DNA of 64,000 nt from Bombyx mori. Its lineage: Eukaryota > Arthropoda > Insecta > Lepidoptera > Bombycidae. The position numbers and the translations under genes were made by a program. The stretch lies in assembly GCF_030269925.1 (NCBI RefSeq), contig NC_085116.1, positions 3,224,001 to 3,288,000 on the forward strand. The letters are read 5' to 3'. The notes under the pieces were generated by a model. That model saw nothing but the letters and a program-made list of their open reading frames with translations, ran no database searches and had not been told where the DNA came from. Position 1 is the stretch's first letter, and the number at the start of each line of letters is the position of its first letter. Of the stretch, positions 13,757 through 28,700 are shown in pieces.

Positions 13757-16700
13757 TCACTAGCTATAACTCGTCCATTTATTTCGGCTTTCAATGAATG
13801 GAGTCAAGTTAAAAAACTCGAGGCATCATATCGATAATACTCATAATAATATCACTCAAACTAAATTGTCAAAAAAGGTGGGTAAACATTTTTTTTGGTT
13901 ATTAGTATAATGTGAGAGGGTGAGGTACAATTTTTTTTACTAACATCTCTTAACATTTTCTCTGCGGCTTCTGGGTCCCATTGTCGAGCTGGAATGAAAA
14001 TGAATATGTTAATGATTTTTTTTTTACATCCGTTATAAAAAATTAAACAGTTTCCTTCCGCTGTGACTTTCACTTAAATATTTTTTTGTTGGATTGACGA
14101 ATCCCAACGGGACTACGACGTCAATCTGGTTTTCGGTGCAATTTTTTTTGACTCGACGACAGGTTTTACTCAGAGGTGCTTTAAAAAAAAAAAATTGGTT
14201 GTTCTGCCTTACCTTGGACGTCTAATTTTACTAGGGCTTAAATTTTTTGTTACTTTATTTATAATTTAAAAATAATTTGCCAGAACTCGTTTCCACTTTA
14301 AATACTATTTCAAGCATTGTTTGTTAACATTTAGATAGAACTAGAGTTTCCCAAGAAAACAGGCGGTGCAAGGGAACGACATGGGTTAATAGTAGATGTA
14401 CCATTAAACTGCACACGATGCAACTTTTTTTATTGCTTAGATGGGTTAACGAGCTCGCGGCCCACCTGATCTTAAGTGATTAGCCGAGCCCATAGACATC
14501 ACTAATCTAAACGCCGCCATCTTGAAACACGAGTTTTAAATTTCAGTTCTATAGGTAATACAACGGCTGCCCCACGCTTTAAGCCGGAACCCATTACTAC
14601 AGAAATAGTTAAGGTCGGTGGTATCCACCCGTGCGTACTTACAAGATGTCCTATCACCGGTAATTATAGTAATTACGCAAAATATAATTTTACGGATTTG
14701 GTTTTTAAAATTAACATTATTATTTCTCACCCCCACAAAGATTCTCATCATCAACGCCCCCGGAACTGGTGTAGGGAGTCCAACTCTCATATAAATATTC
14801 ATAACTATTCATTATGTACATGTATTTTCTACATGGATACCAAGTTTCAAGTCAATCGGATGCATGGTTCCGTAGTTATAACGGAACATCCGTAAAAACC
14901 ACTGTAGTATTATATATTAGTATAGATGTTAATCCTTCAGCTTGGAAGTCATTCGTAAACATGAGTTAAATACGCATTATATATTAAAATAAAAAATAAA
15001 AAATAAAATTCATTTAATTCAGACCCTCTTAAGTCCATATGTTGTAAGTGGAATATACTTAGAACTATGTTAGTAAAATTAACATTAAAATTAAAATTAG
15101 AAATTAAAAGATTTAAAGTATGTAAGATTTTTTAAGTGTATAATCTATGTACGTATTTCTTTAGAAAATTTGGTAGGTACCTGCATGCGGAATTCATAGC
15201 ACTATCGCATCGAATGGTACAAATGCATCGGGCGTCTAATTCTTTGGGCCACTTCTAAACAATAGTAAATATCAAAAGTTTTATTGATGACAACCAAGAA
15301 TATGCCCTTATCAGTTTCTTAATGAACTAGTTAGTTATCCAGCCTATTCATTAAAAGCTATTAAGAGCTCAGATACACAATCCATTTTGAGGTTAATATT
15401 TCATATTTATCTAAATGTTTTATTTATGTATGATTCTGTAAAATATCTTAATGCGCTTTATAATTAAATTACTCATCGTATTTGATAACAGCCTTCAAAT
15501 AATCTTATTTTTTCTCCTCTTAAATTAACATACAATTTATACCTATATACGTTGTCATGCATAAAGATGAGTATACCTTTTAAACAGAAAAAAAGTACTA
15601 TTCGGGAGAAATACTTTATTTTCTATATTAAAATGAATGAAACGGCGGCTAAAAGCTAATTTAATATAAAGTTTCCACAATCTCATCGCTAATAATTTCA
15701 TTATTTACCTTCGAGTAAATTGGCTACATATGTTTGGCCTGTTCGTCTTTTTAAAATACAACAATCATAGATTACACGGTATAATAGATGTACTTATAAA
15801 ATCAATGCCAATATCTTAATTCTCAACAGCCATTAGCTATTGAGTAATGGTTTCGCAATATCGCTGCGGATCTCTTACAGCTTTGGGAACCTGTGACCTT
15901 CTCGGTTTTTATAATCAAAGTTACAACCGAATTTGTATGCGCTGTAATGTAATAATAGCTGTGCAGTTTTAGAAGCATCGGATGATTTATATATAGTCAA
16001 AATTGGGTTATTTAAGAATAGCTGTCATACCTCTTAACCATCTTAATAAAAAATGGTCATTATGTTCGGGTCTCAACACGTCTTTGACGCTCCTACGAAA
16101 CTGTAACAAAGAAAAGAAAAATTGTAACCATAACATAATATTTAAGTATATAACGTAATGACTATGCGACAAAGTCACTATCAATTTTTTTTATAACAGT
16201 CTTTTTCTTCTCCTTATCCCACATTGTGTGGGATCGGTGCTGTATGACCTCTTGATCATACTGCGTAGGGATTTGGCGTGAATTTAAGACCGGTCGCTTA
16301 CCCATATATCCATCGCAACGTGCCATAGGAAGAGACTTTTCTGTTCCTACTTTTAAATTTAGTGCCTTCGATTTCAATTGTTTTTTATTTGCATTTTATT
16401 ATTTTATAATTTTACACTAAAATTTAGATTTGAATTTAAAGAGAGAGAGAGAGAGAGTATTCTTTATTGTACACCAAAAAACAAATAAACAGTGCGATAC
16501 ATTAAACACAAAAAAGTACAATTGGCGGTCTTATCGCTAAGAGCTATCTCTTCTAGACAACCATCAGGTGGACAAGAATAATTACCAAAAGATGAGAGGG
16601 AATCTTATATTATATTCGTTAAAATGTCATTATTATTATTATGAAAATACAGAACCAATTTTATCAATACGTCTCTTGGCAACCGTATTGACAAAATTAG

Positions 16701-19700
16701 TTCAATACCTATCAAATCCATTTACTCGTAGTTTTTAATAACGAAATAATCTAAAATCATGGCTGAAGGGGATAATATATCAACGTTTAGTGCTGATGGA
16801 GGTCAAGATACCGTGGGGCTTCCTAGAATAGTAATGGTTACCGAAGGTTCTGACACTTCGGCGTCTTCGGCTTCATCAACATCTCCTAGCGAAGACAACT
16901 GGGCGGACCTTATCAAGTCGTCAGAAATACCGCCGGAGTACTGGCATATACAGAAACTGGTGAAATATATGAAAGCCGGTAATCAAACGGCAACAACGGT
17001 GGCGCTATCTTGTCTGAAAGACCACGACTTGACTGTGGAAGTTAATCAACGAGCTATTCAAGAAATTGGAGGCTTAGAGCTTCTTGTGAACTTGCTGGAG
17101 ACAAGAGATTTGTGTTGTATATTAGGTGGCTTGGCTGTTTTAAAAGATATAACCCCTAATATAGAGATAAGGAAGAAAGTGACCGATCTAGGTGCGATTC
17201 CATTATTAGTGGGATTACTGTCGGATCCTGCAAGGGATGTACAAATACTGGCAGCTGAAACAATAGCTAATTTAGGTCGTATACGCAAAAGCAGAAAGTT
17301 CTGTCGGAAATTCGGTGGAATACCGAAGCTTATCGATCTTCTCGATATTAAGGAACGGTGAGACTCTTTTTCAAGTTTTCGAAATTTAAAAAGTATCTCA
17401 GTAAAATGTTTTACTTTTATCTTAGATGTATTATTACATCACGTGAAGAGTTGAACCAAGATGAACTACAATACCTCGATATTGCCAGAGCCGGAGCTAA
17501 AGCTTTATGGTCAATGTCAGCATCTCAACGTAACCGCGAGGCAATGAGAAAATACGGGATGATACCTCTTATAGCAAAAATGCTAAAGACCATACACCTT
17601 GATGTCGCGGTTCCAACAGTCGGCCTGTTACAAATGTGTGCCAATGAAACCTCTTTTCAACTGGCCATACAGACGGAAAGAATGGTCAACGACTTGATCA
17701 AACACTTGGCAAATGAGGATAAAGATTTAAAGGTTTGGTTTAAAAAAATAAGGCTTTCTATCATCATCGTCATCATTAGCAAACAGACGTCCCCTGTCTG
17801 ACATAGGCCTGTTAAAGAGTTGTCGGTCCACCACGTGGGAGGCCTAACCACGCTGCATTTAATACATAAGTAATCTTGTAGATTAAAATAACGTAAGTAA
17901 ATTTACCAGTAAAACTATTTGCGAGATTATTCTGGTAAAAAAATAATAATTTAACGCGTATTGTAATTTAGCTTATATGTCTATGAACAACATGTGTAAC
18001 CATTTATTAGGTAACTTAAGCCGTATCGCGGATTACTTTCAAAACCAAAGTCTCTGTTAGATTGTCCTACGTGCAACAAAAAGTAGTAACGTTAGGAATT
18101 TTTTTTAGAAAGAAGGTAGTTATCAGATTGTTCAAATGTCGACGAATAAAACCTTTAGTCGTTCGTGACCACGAAAACTGTACAGTATTGGAAACATTGA
18201 AAATAAATAGATTAAAAAAACGATATTAGGTTTTTAGTGCTGAGCTTATTTTCACATATTTTGAAGAAATTGCTAAATTATTTTAGGAAACCTACTTGGG
18301 TACCAAAAGCACCTTACAAAAAACTTTAACTTAAAATAAAATACAAGAATCAATGCTAAATTCCATCCATTCCAATTATGTCCACGTTTCGAAAACCATA
18401 GAAAGTAGTATGAAGCATCTTGTGGTCAACTTTGCTTGCATCTTGGCAATAAGCTTGTCTTTTTGTTGACGGACACACTACAGTTAGCAAACAGTACATC
18501 ATTTAACATATTTTTCAGACATACTGTAGTTTAGCGATTTATAAATGTGCCAGTGATGCGATAACACGAGACATGATTCGCGAAGCCGGAGGCTTGGAAC
18601 TGTTGGTAGAAGCTGCACAGGACTCCACCAACCGACCCAACAAGCCATTATTGGCAGCAGTAACTGGTGCACTGTGGAAATGCGCTAATAGTGACGCGAG
18701 CGTGAAAAAACTGGATCATTTGGGCGCGGTACCGATCCTTGTTCGATTATTGGACGACGAGAATGACGGAGTATTGACTAATGTGGCTGGAGCTTTAGCG
18801 GAATGCGCGAAATTTCCTCAGAATAGGGATAAAATTAGAAGTGCTGGCGGTATACCATTATTAAGTACGATGAAAATGTTAATTAACTAAAGCAATAAAA
18901 TAAAAATATTACTTTATTGATTTTGGAGCTTGTAAGCATATTTTTTGGAATAGTTGGCTCCACAACACAACAAACTCACGGCCTAATTCTCATTAAGTAG
19001 TTACCGAGACTAAGACACCCCAAGGCAAATGCCACCATACACCTTGAGACATAAGATCGTAGTTTCAATGGTATTGCATTACAGCTACCCCAATGATCAA
19101 AACGGAACGTATTCTGCTTCGCAGCAGACTTAAACATGACAGTGGTACCGTACGGGCTCATGTTATACCTTACTTTCAATAATGCCAAAACCAAAATGTA
19201 AGAAAAAAATTTAATGGTCCTAAATTTTCGACTTGAAATTGTGTAGTTTTTTTTTTTTTTAAAACACTTGTCGAAACCATTCTCATTACAATAAATCTTC
19301 AAGTTAATATTTGTCTGGCTGGGTTTCAATAAGTTATTAATTAAAGAAAATTTGTCAAATGAAGGCTGAGAGTCATATTAAAACAGCTGAAATTACAGTT
19401 CATCATCTCAACAATACGTACAAGCCACTATTGGAAAACGTTCCTTTAGTTTTAATGGAATGTGCTAAGGAGCAAAATTGTATGGCCGAGATCGACGAGT
19501 TAGATGGAGTCAGGCTAATTTGGTCCCTCTTGAAGAACGATTCGAAGAAAGTTCAAACAAATGCAGCGTTAGCGCTGAGTCCGTGCGTACAGAACGCTGC
19601 TGATTCTGGAGAAATGGTGCGGTCGTTTGTAGGCGCACTAGACCTAACCGTCGATCTACTGGATTCGGATGACAACAATGTGCTGTCAGCCATATGTGCC

Positions 19701-22700
19701 GCCATTGCTACAATAGCTAGAGACCACGAGAATCTAGCAGTGATATCTGATCACGGTGTGGTGGCGAAACTTTCAAAGCTTGGTATGGAACTAATTAATA
19801 CGCCCACTTTCTTGTAAACTTCCTTTAATTTGGGGTTTTTTGTTTCTCTAATTTTTCTCGGTTCGCCAAGTTCTTCCTATGACGTACCGTTGCAGTCTAA
19901 TGCACTTTTGAGTGACGCAACTAAGATGTATTTAGTGCGTTCACACTACACAGCCGGCTTACTTAGATGCATACTATGCTATGATATGCTCGTTTTTGTT
20001 TTAAGTATTTATTTCTGAGATTGTTGAATGAGCTTACGGCCCACCTGGTGTTAAGGCCATAGACATCACACACATTGTTTTGTCTATGCTACATCGACCT
20101 TGACATATGAGACTAACTGATAGGGTAAAAACAAAAATTTACGTATAATAAAACGTGTTTATTGAGCAATAGCAAATGTTCCAATTCCAAAATGGCAAAA
20201 TAGTTAATAGCTAACTAACTAATTTGCCCAAATTGGTAAATAAGCACGCGTATTTATTTGAACAGCCGACTGGCTGGTAGCGGGGCTGAGGTGTGGCCGG
20301 TATTAAAAGTGCCACCGCTTTCATGTGTCGATTGGTCGGGATGAGTCATTGTAGTATCTGCATACATACTATTATCCTACATACATCTACATACTAATCA
20401 TAATCCGTTTAGCCTGCTAACTATGGTGTGAACGTAGTTTGACTCTTTAGAACCGATTAAATTTACAAACTTGTGACGTCACAATACCGTTTTTTGTCAT
20501 TTAACGAAAATATTCATTTAACTCTGTTATATTTTGTTTTTGGGTATACTAGACAAAACTTATCACGTTTTATTTTTTATATTTCCTACTTTTAAATGAA
20601 AATGATTTTGGACTTTGATGTTAGAGGAAGTCTGAAAGGGGCACCTGTGACAGAGAAGTGCGCGTTTTGGTTGGTATGTACATGTGATGAGACGAAATGA
20701 CACTGAGGTTGTTAAGAGAATTTGATAGGAATGTAGACGTTAGAGGAAGGCTAGGTTTTAGAGGAAGAGGTAGGCCTAAGAAAAAAATAGGTGGATTGCG
20801 TCAATGACGATTAATAAACATGATTGTTGATTTTTCAGTGAGTACAACAGACGATCATCTCCGCGCGAACTTGGGCGTGGCCATTGCGTATTGCTGCGAC
20901 TGGGCTCAGAACAGGCAGGAGTTTGGCAAACGTGGAGCCATCACACCTCTCGTCAATTACATGACGTCAAGAGATCCGAACGTCCACCGAGCCACAGCCC
21001 TCGCTCTATATCACCTGTCATTCTACTCCATCAATTGCGTCACAATGCACGCAGTAAGTCTGATCTGAGTTGAAAATTAGCACTTTCACAATATGAAGTT
21101 ATCCGCTTTCACCGTCGACATTACGGTATCCGTCATTAGAATCGTAAATTGGTTTTGCGTAACTAGTACCGTTTTGTGCTTGACGGTAAGAAGCCAGAAG
21201 TGTTGTGCTTCACGTGCTAGGCTTGCGTGCCTTTAGGGCAAATTTTAGACGCCCTCGGCCAAATTTCGTTAAAGCGTAGAAAAAAAAACATTTCATGTCA
21301 GTTTACTTGACGTTGAATATAAAAACAAACGCAACTTTGTGTGACTGCAAAACATGAATAATATGAAGGTCGAATAAAAATGTCTGACATTCCATGCCGG
21401 ACGTTTTTTTTTAAGAGTTTTGTTTTGTAATCGTTTTAAAATTAACCTTTTTGATATATTTTTAAATTAGAAAATATGTAGTTTGCTTTAACAGCTAAAA
21501 TTTTAAACTGCCCCGAGAATCTTATACAAATACGACATAATAATGATAAGTCTTATAGCTTAAAATTTATCAATAGCTTAATTATTCCTTCCCGGGCATC
21601 GGTCCACATGTCACTACTAAATGCCTTGATCTCTCCATTACTTTCTTGTGACAGTCCGTGTCGTGATCATTACCTCTGTCTTGCTTTTTTCTGCCGCAAA
21701 GAAATTATGTGTCCCCGTCCGCAGGGTAGGATAGTGTTTTTCTGATCTAATGGAGAATTTGACCTCTAGTCTCAAGGTTGCATTCACGCCGTCATATCTT
21801 TTGTCTTTGATGAGTGCATTATACCGTCTGTGGATTTTTCCTCTACCTTTTCGCTGGAAGCCTAAAGGGGCTATTTCAGGTATACGGCGGACAGTAAAAT
21901 ATTATTAATGGCGGATCAAAGGCCGCACTCCAGGACTACTTAAAATTAAACAAATTCATCAGAATGTCGATTCTGATGAATTGACTAGGTACCATTTAAT
22001 CGATAAATTAACTGCCACTCGTAAATCAAATCTGTGATATCAATTAAAAATTGACCTGAATGTTTTATTTCTAGGCGGGAGTTGTACAATTCTTGTTGGA
22101 GACAATAGGATCGAAGGATCCTATACTGCAAGAGGCCTCTGCTGGATGTCTCTGCAATATACGAAAACTTGCACTAGCAACAGAAAAAATCAAGTTGAAA
22201 CAGTAGATTTTAAAATATGTAGCTTGCCCATGTTTTTTTGTTAGCAATAAAGTATATATATTGACCTGTTTTTATGTTAATATTTATATCAGTTAAAGAA
22301 GTTAGCGAATAAACAGACGAATAGTAAAATAATTACATGTAGCGGAATCATGGTTTGACGACTGGCCTATGTAGATGCATAGTACCGGTTTTTAGATTCT
22401 CTGTCTTCTTATATAAAGTGTATAAGAACTAAGAGCTAGTGTTAGCTATTGCCGAGTACTTTACGCCCAAAAACTAACCCAGATTTAACTTTGGACCCTT
22501 GGATGGTGATTAAGGAAATATTATAGAAATAATGAATGAGTGTGTCGATGAAACACGGGCTCGCGACGTTGGTACGTATTTAATAACCGGCCAGGTTTAC
22601 CGGTAACGTTTACTACAATATTGAGTGTATTTATTATCTGATCTATATTTACTACCAAAAATAGTTAGCAGTATACATTTACGAATAAATCTGTAACTAT

Positions 22701-25700
22701 GTACAACATCATTTTCACACACTAACTGCGGTGAGCTGATTCGTATATCTAGTGCCATTAAAAATGTGCGAAATTCACACAACGGTCTCAAGAAGTTTTC
22801 ACTTCAAAAAGTCCCACGTATTTGTCGACTGCCTTTCATTAACTCCGGCGTTCGAAGAATCGATTTTTTTATTTTACATACCATACATTGCGGGCCCATA
22901 TTTTATGCAACTGTTGAGTGTTATATACTTTTTATGTTACATTACAGCAATATTATACAGTTGCAATATCTGTAGTATAATTGAAAGAATTAATTGACGA
23001 CCTTTTCGTAACAGCAATGGTACCTACACTGATATTTTGCAATAAAATATAATTGGAAAATAACTTTTGAATGTGAACGGACGTAATGGTTTCGTTGGCT
23101 GTTAAAATTCTAGTTTTGTATTTAAGAAACACAACGAACTCAACAAACGGAGTCACGGGCGCCGCATAAATAATTAATGATTCGGTTTTTGTTATCGTTT
23201 CAAAAACCAACTACTATATATTTAATGTTTTTAAAGATTTTAGTCATGTAAGATTGCTTCGCTCCGGAATAGGGGAGGGGGGGAGGTCCAGACTCAAAAC
23301 ACGATCTACCAACATTACTAAGAAGAGCAGAGAAAGTTTACTATGAAACGTAGGTGAGGACATCTCTTCTAAGGTTGGTTTGGAAGCAGCGGCTCGAGAA
23401 ACAACTCCGTCTTTATGTCGAGGGGAGTTTTCCCATAGACAACACATAGGAGACTTGCTCACGAGTATATTATTTTAATATGTATACTTTTATTGCGTTA
23501 ACAGCCAGATGATCACACGACCCACTCACTGGCTGGAGCGTAGTTACAGTAGCTTATTACTAGACCGTAAATAAAGTAGCTTATAATGTGCATAATCAGA
23601 CTGAAGGTCAAGGCGAAAACACTGTTAATATTATTTTGAATACTGCCGGGTTGGGAACCAGTCGTATTTTTTTCAAATATGTATCCTTCTCATTGTTTGA
23701 ACATAAGTTATGGTACAACTTTTTTTTTTCTTAGTCGGTGGTACGAGCTATGGCCCTGATATGCCCATAGACATCACAACCGCAATAGCGCCTTGTGATA
23801 TAAGATCTAAGTCTTAATTATGTAGTGTAGTTGCTGCTCCACCATTCAAACCAGACCGTATTACTACTCCGCGGCAGCCAGAAGCACGATGGTGGTACTA
23901 ACTAAAAAAAGGATGATAGAAGAACCTAAGTAGATTCAAATTCCTAAGCCCTGATATACTTACTGTCACTGTCACCTCCTTTTATACCAGTGGATTCACC
24001 ATTCATGTTTATACGTCATGGCCATTATCGTCAGAATGAATTTTCGTAACTTTAGCAATATTTTATTATTACCTACTTTGTTGGTAACATCAACATTCTA
24101 ATAGTCATGACCGTGGATGCCCTTGACCGACATGATTGTCCAAAACCAGCACTCGCAATGGTCTTAGATTAGTCGAGTGTCGACAGTAATGTATGTTTAA
24201 TGTGTTCATCTTTTTTTTTTTCGTATTGCTCAGATGGGTGTACGAGCTCACAGCCCACCTGGTGTTAAGTGGTTACTGGAGTCCATAAACAACTACAACG
24301 TAAATGCGCCACCCACCTTGAGATATAAGTTCTAAGGCCTCAAGTATAGTTACAACGGCTGCCCCACCCTTCAAACCGAAACGCATTACTGCTTCACGGC
24401 AGAAATAGGCAGGGTGGTGGTACCTACCCACGCGGATTCACAAGAGGTCCTACCACCAGTAAAAATCATGTTTTGACGACGACTAAGAAGCCTATAAAGC
24501 AAATCACATTTTAAGATGTAAGGTTTTTTTTAATTACGTACCTACAGCATTTAAACAAACTTACGTCTTATTAAGCCGCGTAAGTCAAGGCATTTCTTTT
24601 TTTTGAAAGACGCAGTCTGACCAGATACGCTCTGTGGACGCGAATTCTTTAGTTTCTGCACACAAATTGAGACCTAAGTAGCACAATATCGTAGTCATCA
24701 AAGATAGTAACGTGTTCGTTGCGGTTCCCTGACCTTGGATGTAGTTTCGCAAACGAGAGGCTAAAATATTAAACACAAGAAGCGAAAGTAAGCATTGTCA
24801 AAATGTGGCTATTTTTAACTTTCGCTCATAAATTTTAATGATGGACATTCACGTAATCTTTGAAATTTGAGTGCATTTCGGTCCGGTGGTGTATGTTTTG
24901 ATCCGGTGCCGTTTGGTACAGATTCGCGCAGACCCCCGGCAACGCCTGTGCGAAACCCATGAAACGCCCCCTATTTTTACGAATCTTCATGTTTCAATGT
25001 ATTTTTTTTTATTATTTGTTAATTTTGAGTTATTGTTTTGACGTAAATTTTGGGAAAATTTGTACTTATATGCTTTGTTATTTACAAGACATATGTTACA
25101 CCTATTGTAACTCTTTACATAACGATACTTTACTACAAAGAATATTTTGTTGTGCAAGTGTAACATTAATAATTTCGGTGGCGGCGCCCTTATTGTCTTG
25201 GCTCCTGTGTGCACCTCACCCTCCGCATATGGGGACGGCGCGACCCTGGTTTGGTAACACCGTCTTGATAATATCTGCCAGGCAGTAATGTGTTTTATTT
25301 GAAGTTTAGAAAGGCTTTTTCCACATTTCAATTAAATTCCTAACTCAAATCTCAAGGTGGCATCAAAATCAATATAGTATCCACAGATATAGGTCACCGT
25401 TAAATCCACAAAGAAAAAAGAAAAAACAAACTTATTCTAAAAAATTTAAATAAAGTTCATACGATGTGAACTTTGCTCACTGACATTCCAGTGTCGACAA
25501 ATTACTTTGTAATCACACCAAAAGTACATTTTAAGCATTGATGTGACTTTTATGTTTGCTGTCGGTAAATTGTTTCCGCTTTGCAGCCATGTTATTGAGA
25601 TTTTCGTAGATTTTCCATTCTAAACGTTCTAAACGAAAAATACCTACATAAATATTTTTATAGGTATCTATTGACATATCATAATCCTATGAAAATACCC

Positions 25701-28700
25701 TTACATGCCAGGAGTTTGGGGACGATGATAAGTAGGGGCGCTGGTGAATCATGACACATTAACACTTTGACAGCCAGTGTATTAAGGCTGCCCTACGCGA
25801 CGCACTAAAGTAATAATGTCGATTTATGTTACTGTTTCTTAATGTATGTAATGTATGTATATGCCTTTTAGCAGTATCTTAGAAATAGATTCGGTAATTT
25901 TCAGTATCTTCGGGTTCGTCTTTCCCAGGGTCAACTAGGTGTTCCTTAATATAAAGATCGATGAGAGAAATCAACAGAAATCAGGCAGTCAATGTGTTAA
26001 CATTAACATACCAGTTACCAGTTAACCGACACGAGGTCGTGAGACAAGTGAGCGTTGGACAACTGCGTTCTTTTGAAATCGCAGGTTTTTTTACAAAAAT
26101 ATTAAATTATTAAAAGAACATACATGTACATTTAGCTATCAAACTAATATCACCCTTTTTTCTTTTCCGCTTCAATAACTTTTCCTTCTACTGCTTTATT
26201 TTAATTTACTTGCTCTAGATTACGGAACAATATTTCTGAACTTGCAATTATTACGAAAAAATCGGTAAACATATTTGTTTGTATTTTCGTAGTTTGATTT
26301 TGCTTTTAATGTACACCCGGCTGCCTGACAGACTGGAAATTCAATGGAATTCTGTAGAATAAGACTATTACTTTAGCTTTTCCCGACTACATAACTATAA
26401 TATACCCATACTAATATTAACATAGATACATACTGACCGACAGTAGATTAAATAGTATTGTCCTTGCTCTTTGCAAGTCGTAGACATTACGGTTAAGGTG
26501 ACCATGAAAACTATAAAATTATTCGAAAACGTCGGAAATAATTTAATGATAATAAAAAACGTGACATTAAATCGTAATAGAAATAATGGATTATGTACAT
26601 TATAATGGAAATTCTTTGTGAATTTCTATTTTTTATTAATCCTATAATGCTTATACTGGGAAAATAACAATTTTAATATTGTTCAATTCGTTTTACTACC
26701 AAAACTTATTAATTTTTACATTGTGATTATTTAATGTTTCCAAATATAAAATATTCATTCATCCAAAGATACCGATTATATTCTTACAAAAGTGCGAAAG
26801 TCGTATAATCAATATAGTTAGCTAAAAATAGAAAACGTTTATGTAACAAAATGGTCAATCTCAATGCATCTAATAACATTAAGTCGCTGCGTTGGTTGCT
26901 CTAAATACATACAATCTTACGACAGGTTTTGTAAGCAAATTACTGTTCCAACAACTAAGCTTTGATTCGTCCGTGGTTTCATGTATATTGCTATAGTACA
27001 TTAACGTATGAAATGATACGCCTATTGCAGGATCCGATGTTTCTAAGCTAATAGGTCGATGTTTCTAAGCTAATAGGTATAGTCCCCGGCACGTAACTTG
27101 GCAAGAGTCGCTAGATGCGCAGAAGTCGTTTTTTAGGTCTCTTTGGTTGTCAAGCGGGACGCGGGGAAAGACGTAGCACCGTTCCGAGCGCGCGATTGGT
27201 GAGGCAGTCGACCCCCCCTCCCGCACCGCGGCGTCAACGTTCCGTTCGCTCCCGGTTACACATGCGCCTACTAAAGTTGTAGGAACCCTTTGTTTATATT
27301 GAGTTTTTGTTACAAGTTGTTATTATTGTTTTAAATTTAGTTTTGTTACGAGCGTTATTTATCGAGGATAATCGATCGAGGATGAGGAGCCAACTCCTTC
27401 CACCAGCTCAGGTGCTACCATAAATTTAATTCAAGGAATGATAGTGACGACGGCGACACATAATTTTTAATATTAAGTATATTTTTTTAAATAAACTTCT
27501 TAACTTTTAATTGTATTTTATTTATAACACCTAATACACTTCACGAATTCCTCTCTTTTCTTTAACTTTCTTCTAAACACACAGGCTTAAAAATAAATTA
27601 TGGCAAATATTTTTTTTTATAAAATTAAATGAAATTATATGCGGGCAATAAAAGTGACCATTTTTTTGTTGCAATGTACACTATGCGCGACATTACCCCC
27701 ACTACACCAAAACCTTGCCAACTTACGTGCCGCTTACTATACTACGTACCTATAACATGAATATAACATAGTCATCAACGACTTGTACCATTGTGTAAAT
27801 ACCAAACCTTTTGTTTCATTATTGTTTAGAAGGGTGGACGAGCCTGGGCCCATCTGGTGTTGTGGTTACTGGAGCCCACAGACATCAACAACGTGAATGC
27901 CGGCACCCACTATCAGGTTTCATAGTATATGGTTGCCTGACCCTTCAAAACGAAACGCATTATTGCTTCTCGGCAGAAATGACCAAGGTGGTGGTACATG
28001 CCCGTGTAGGGACAGAAGACGCCTTATCTACTTAAAATTTTGAATTTGCATAATTTCAGGTGCAAAAAAAGGGCGTATTGTAAGCCCACACTTGTAGGTT
28101 TCGGATATGATAGTTGTTGCAATACAACTGAGAATTCGGCCTAATGTATCAGGTAGGTTCACGTCTTGATGTATCTTTGAGCTTCGCTAACCCTTCAATA
28201 TCGAGGCGGTGAATTCGATTCTACTACAACAAAATAATCAATTTAATTCATCCATACAAACTTTTTGTCCGTTCACGTTATACAGTCTTTATATAAGCTC
28301 ATCAACTTTTTTGTATTACCCGCGCAGTTATTATTTATGATTTTACGAAAAATACCAGCAACAGTAATATGCTTGTTTTTCGTAAACTTTTTCTTTCGTT
28401 TTTTTTTTATTGTATTTGCATGAGGCAAATCGAATCCATTCTCCCATGTTCGGGAGAAGGGTAGGTACATTTGGCATTCGTGGTCATACTAACTGTTTAC
28501 GGAATTAAAATTGTTAATAACAAAATAAATTGGGCATAAACGAGTTATCTACGACAACATATGTTTAAAAAAAATGTATTATAAATTTAATTGTTGGAAA
28601 AAATCTTGACAAACAATTTCAGTATGTTGATTATACAGTTATTTCAGTGAACATAACCCATTAGGTACTCTTTTATTTCGAAACCTGTTTGTTTGCTATA

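Noticed and set aside
24959..25331. Overlapping ORFs of about 110 aa on both strands
   Set aside because: Low-complexity AT-rich translation, no family motif, no splice context.
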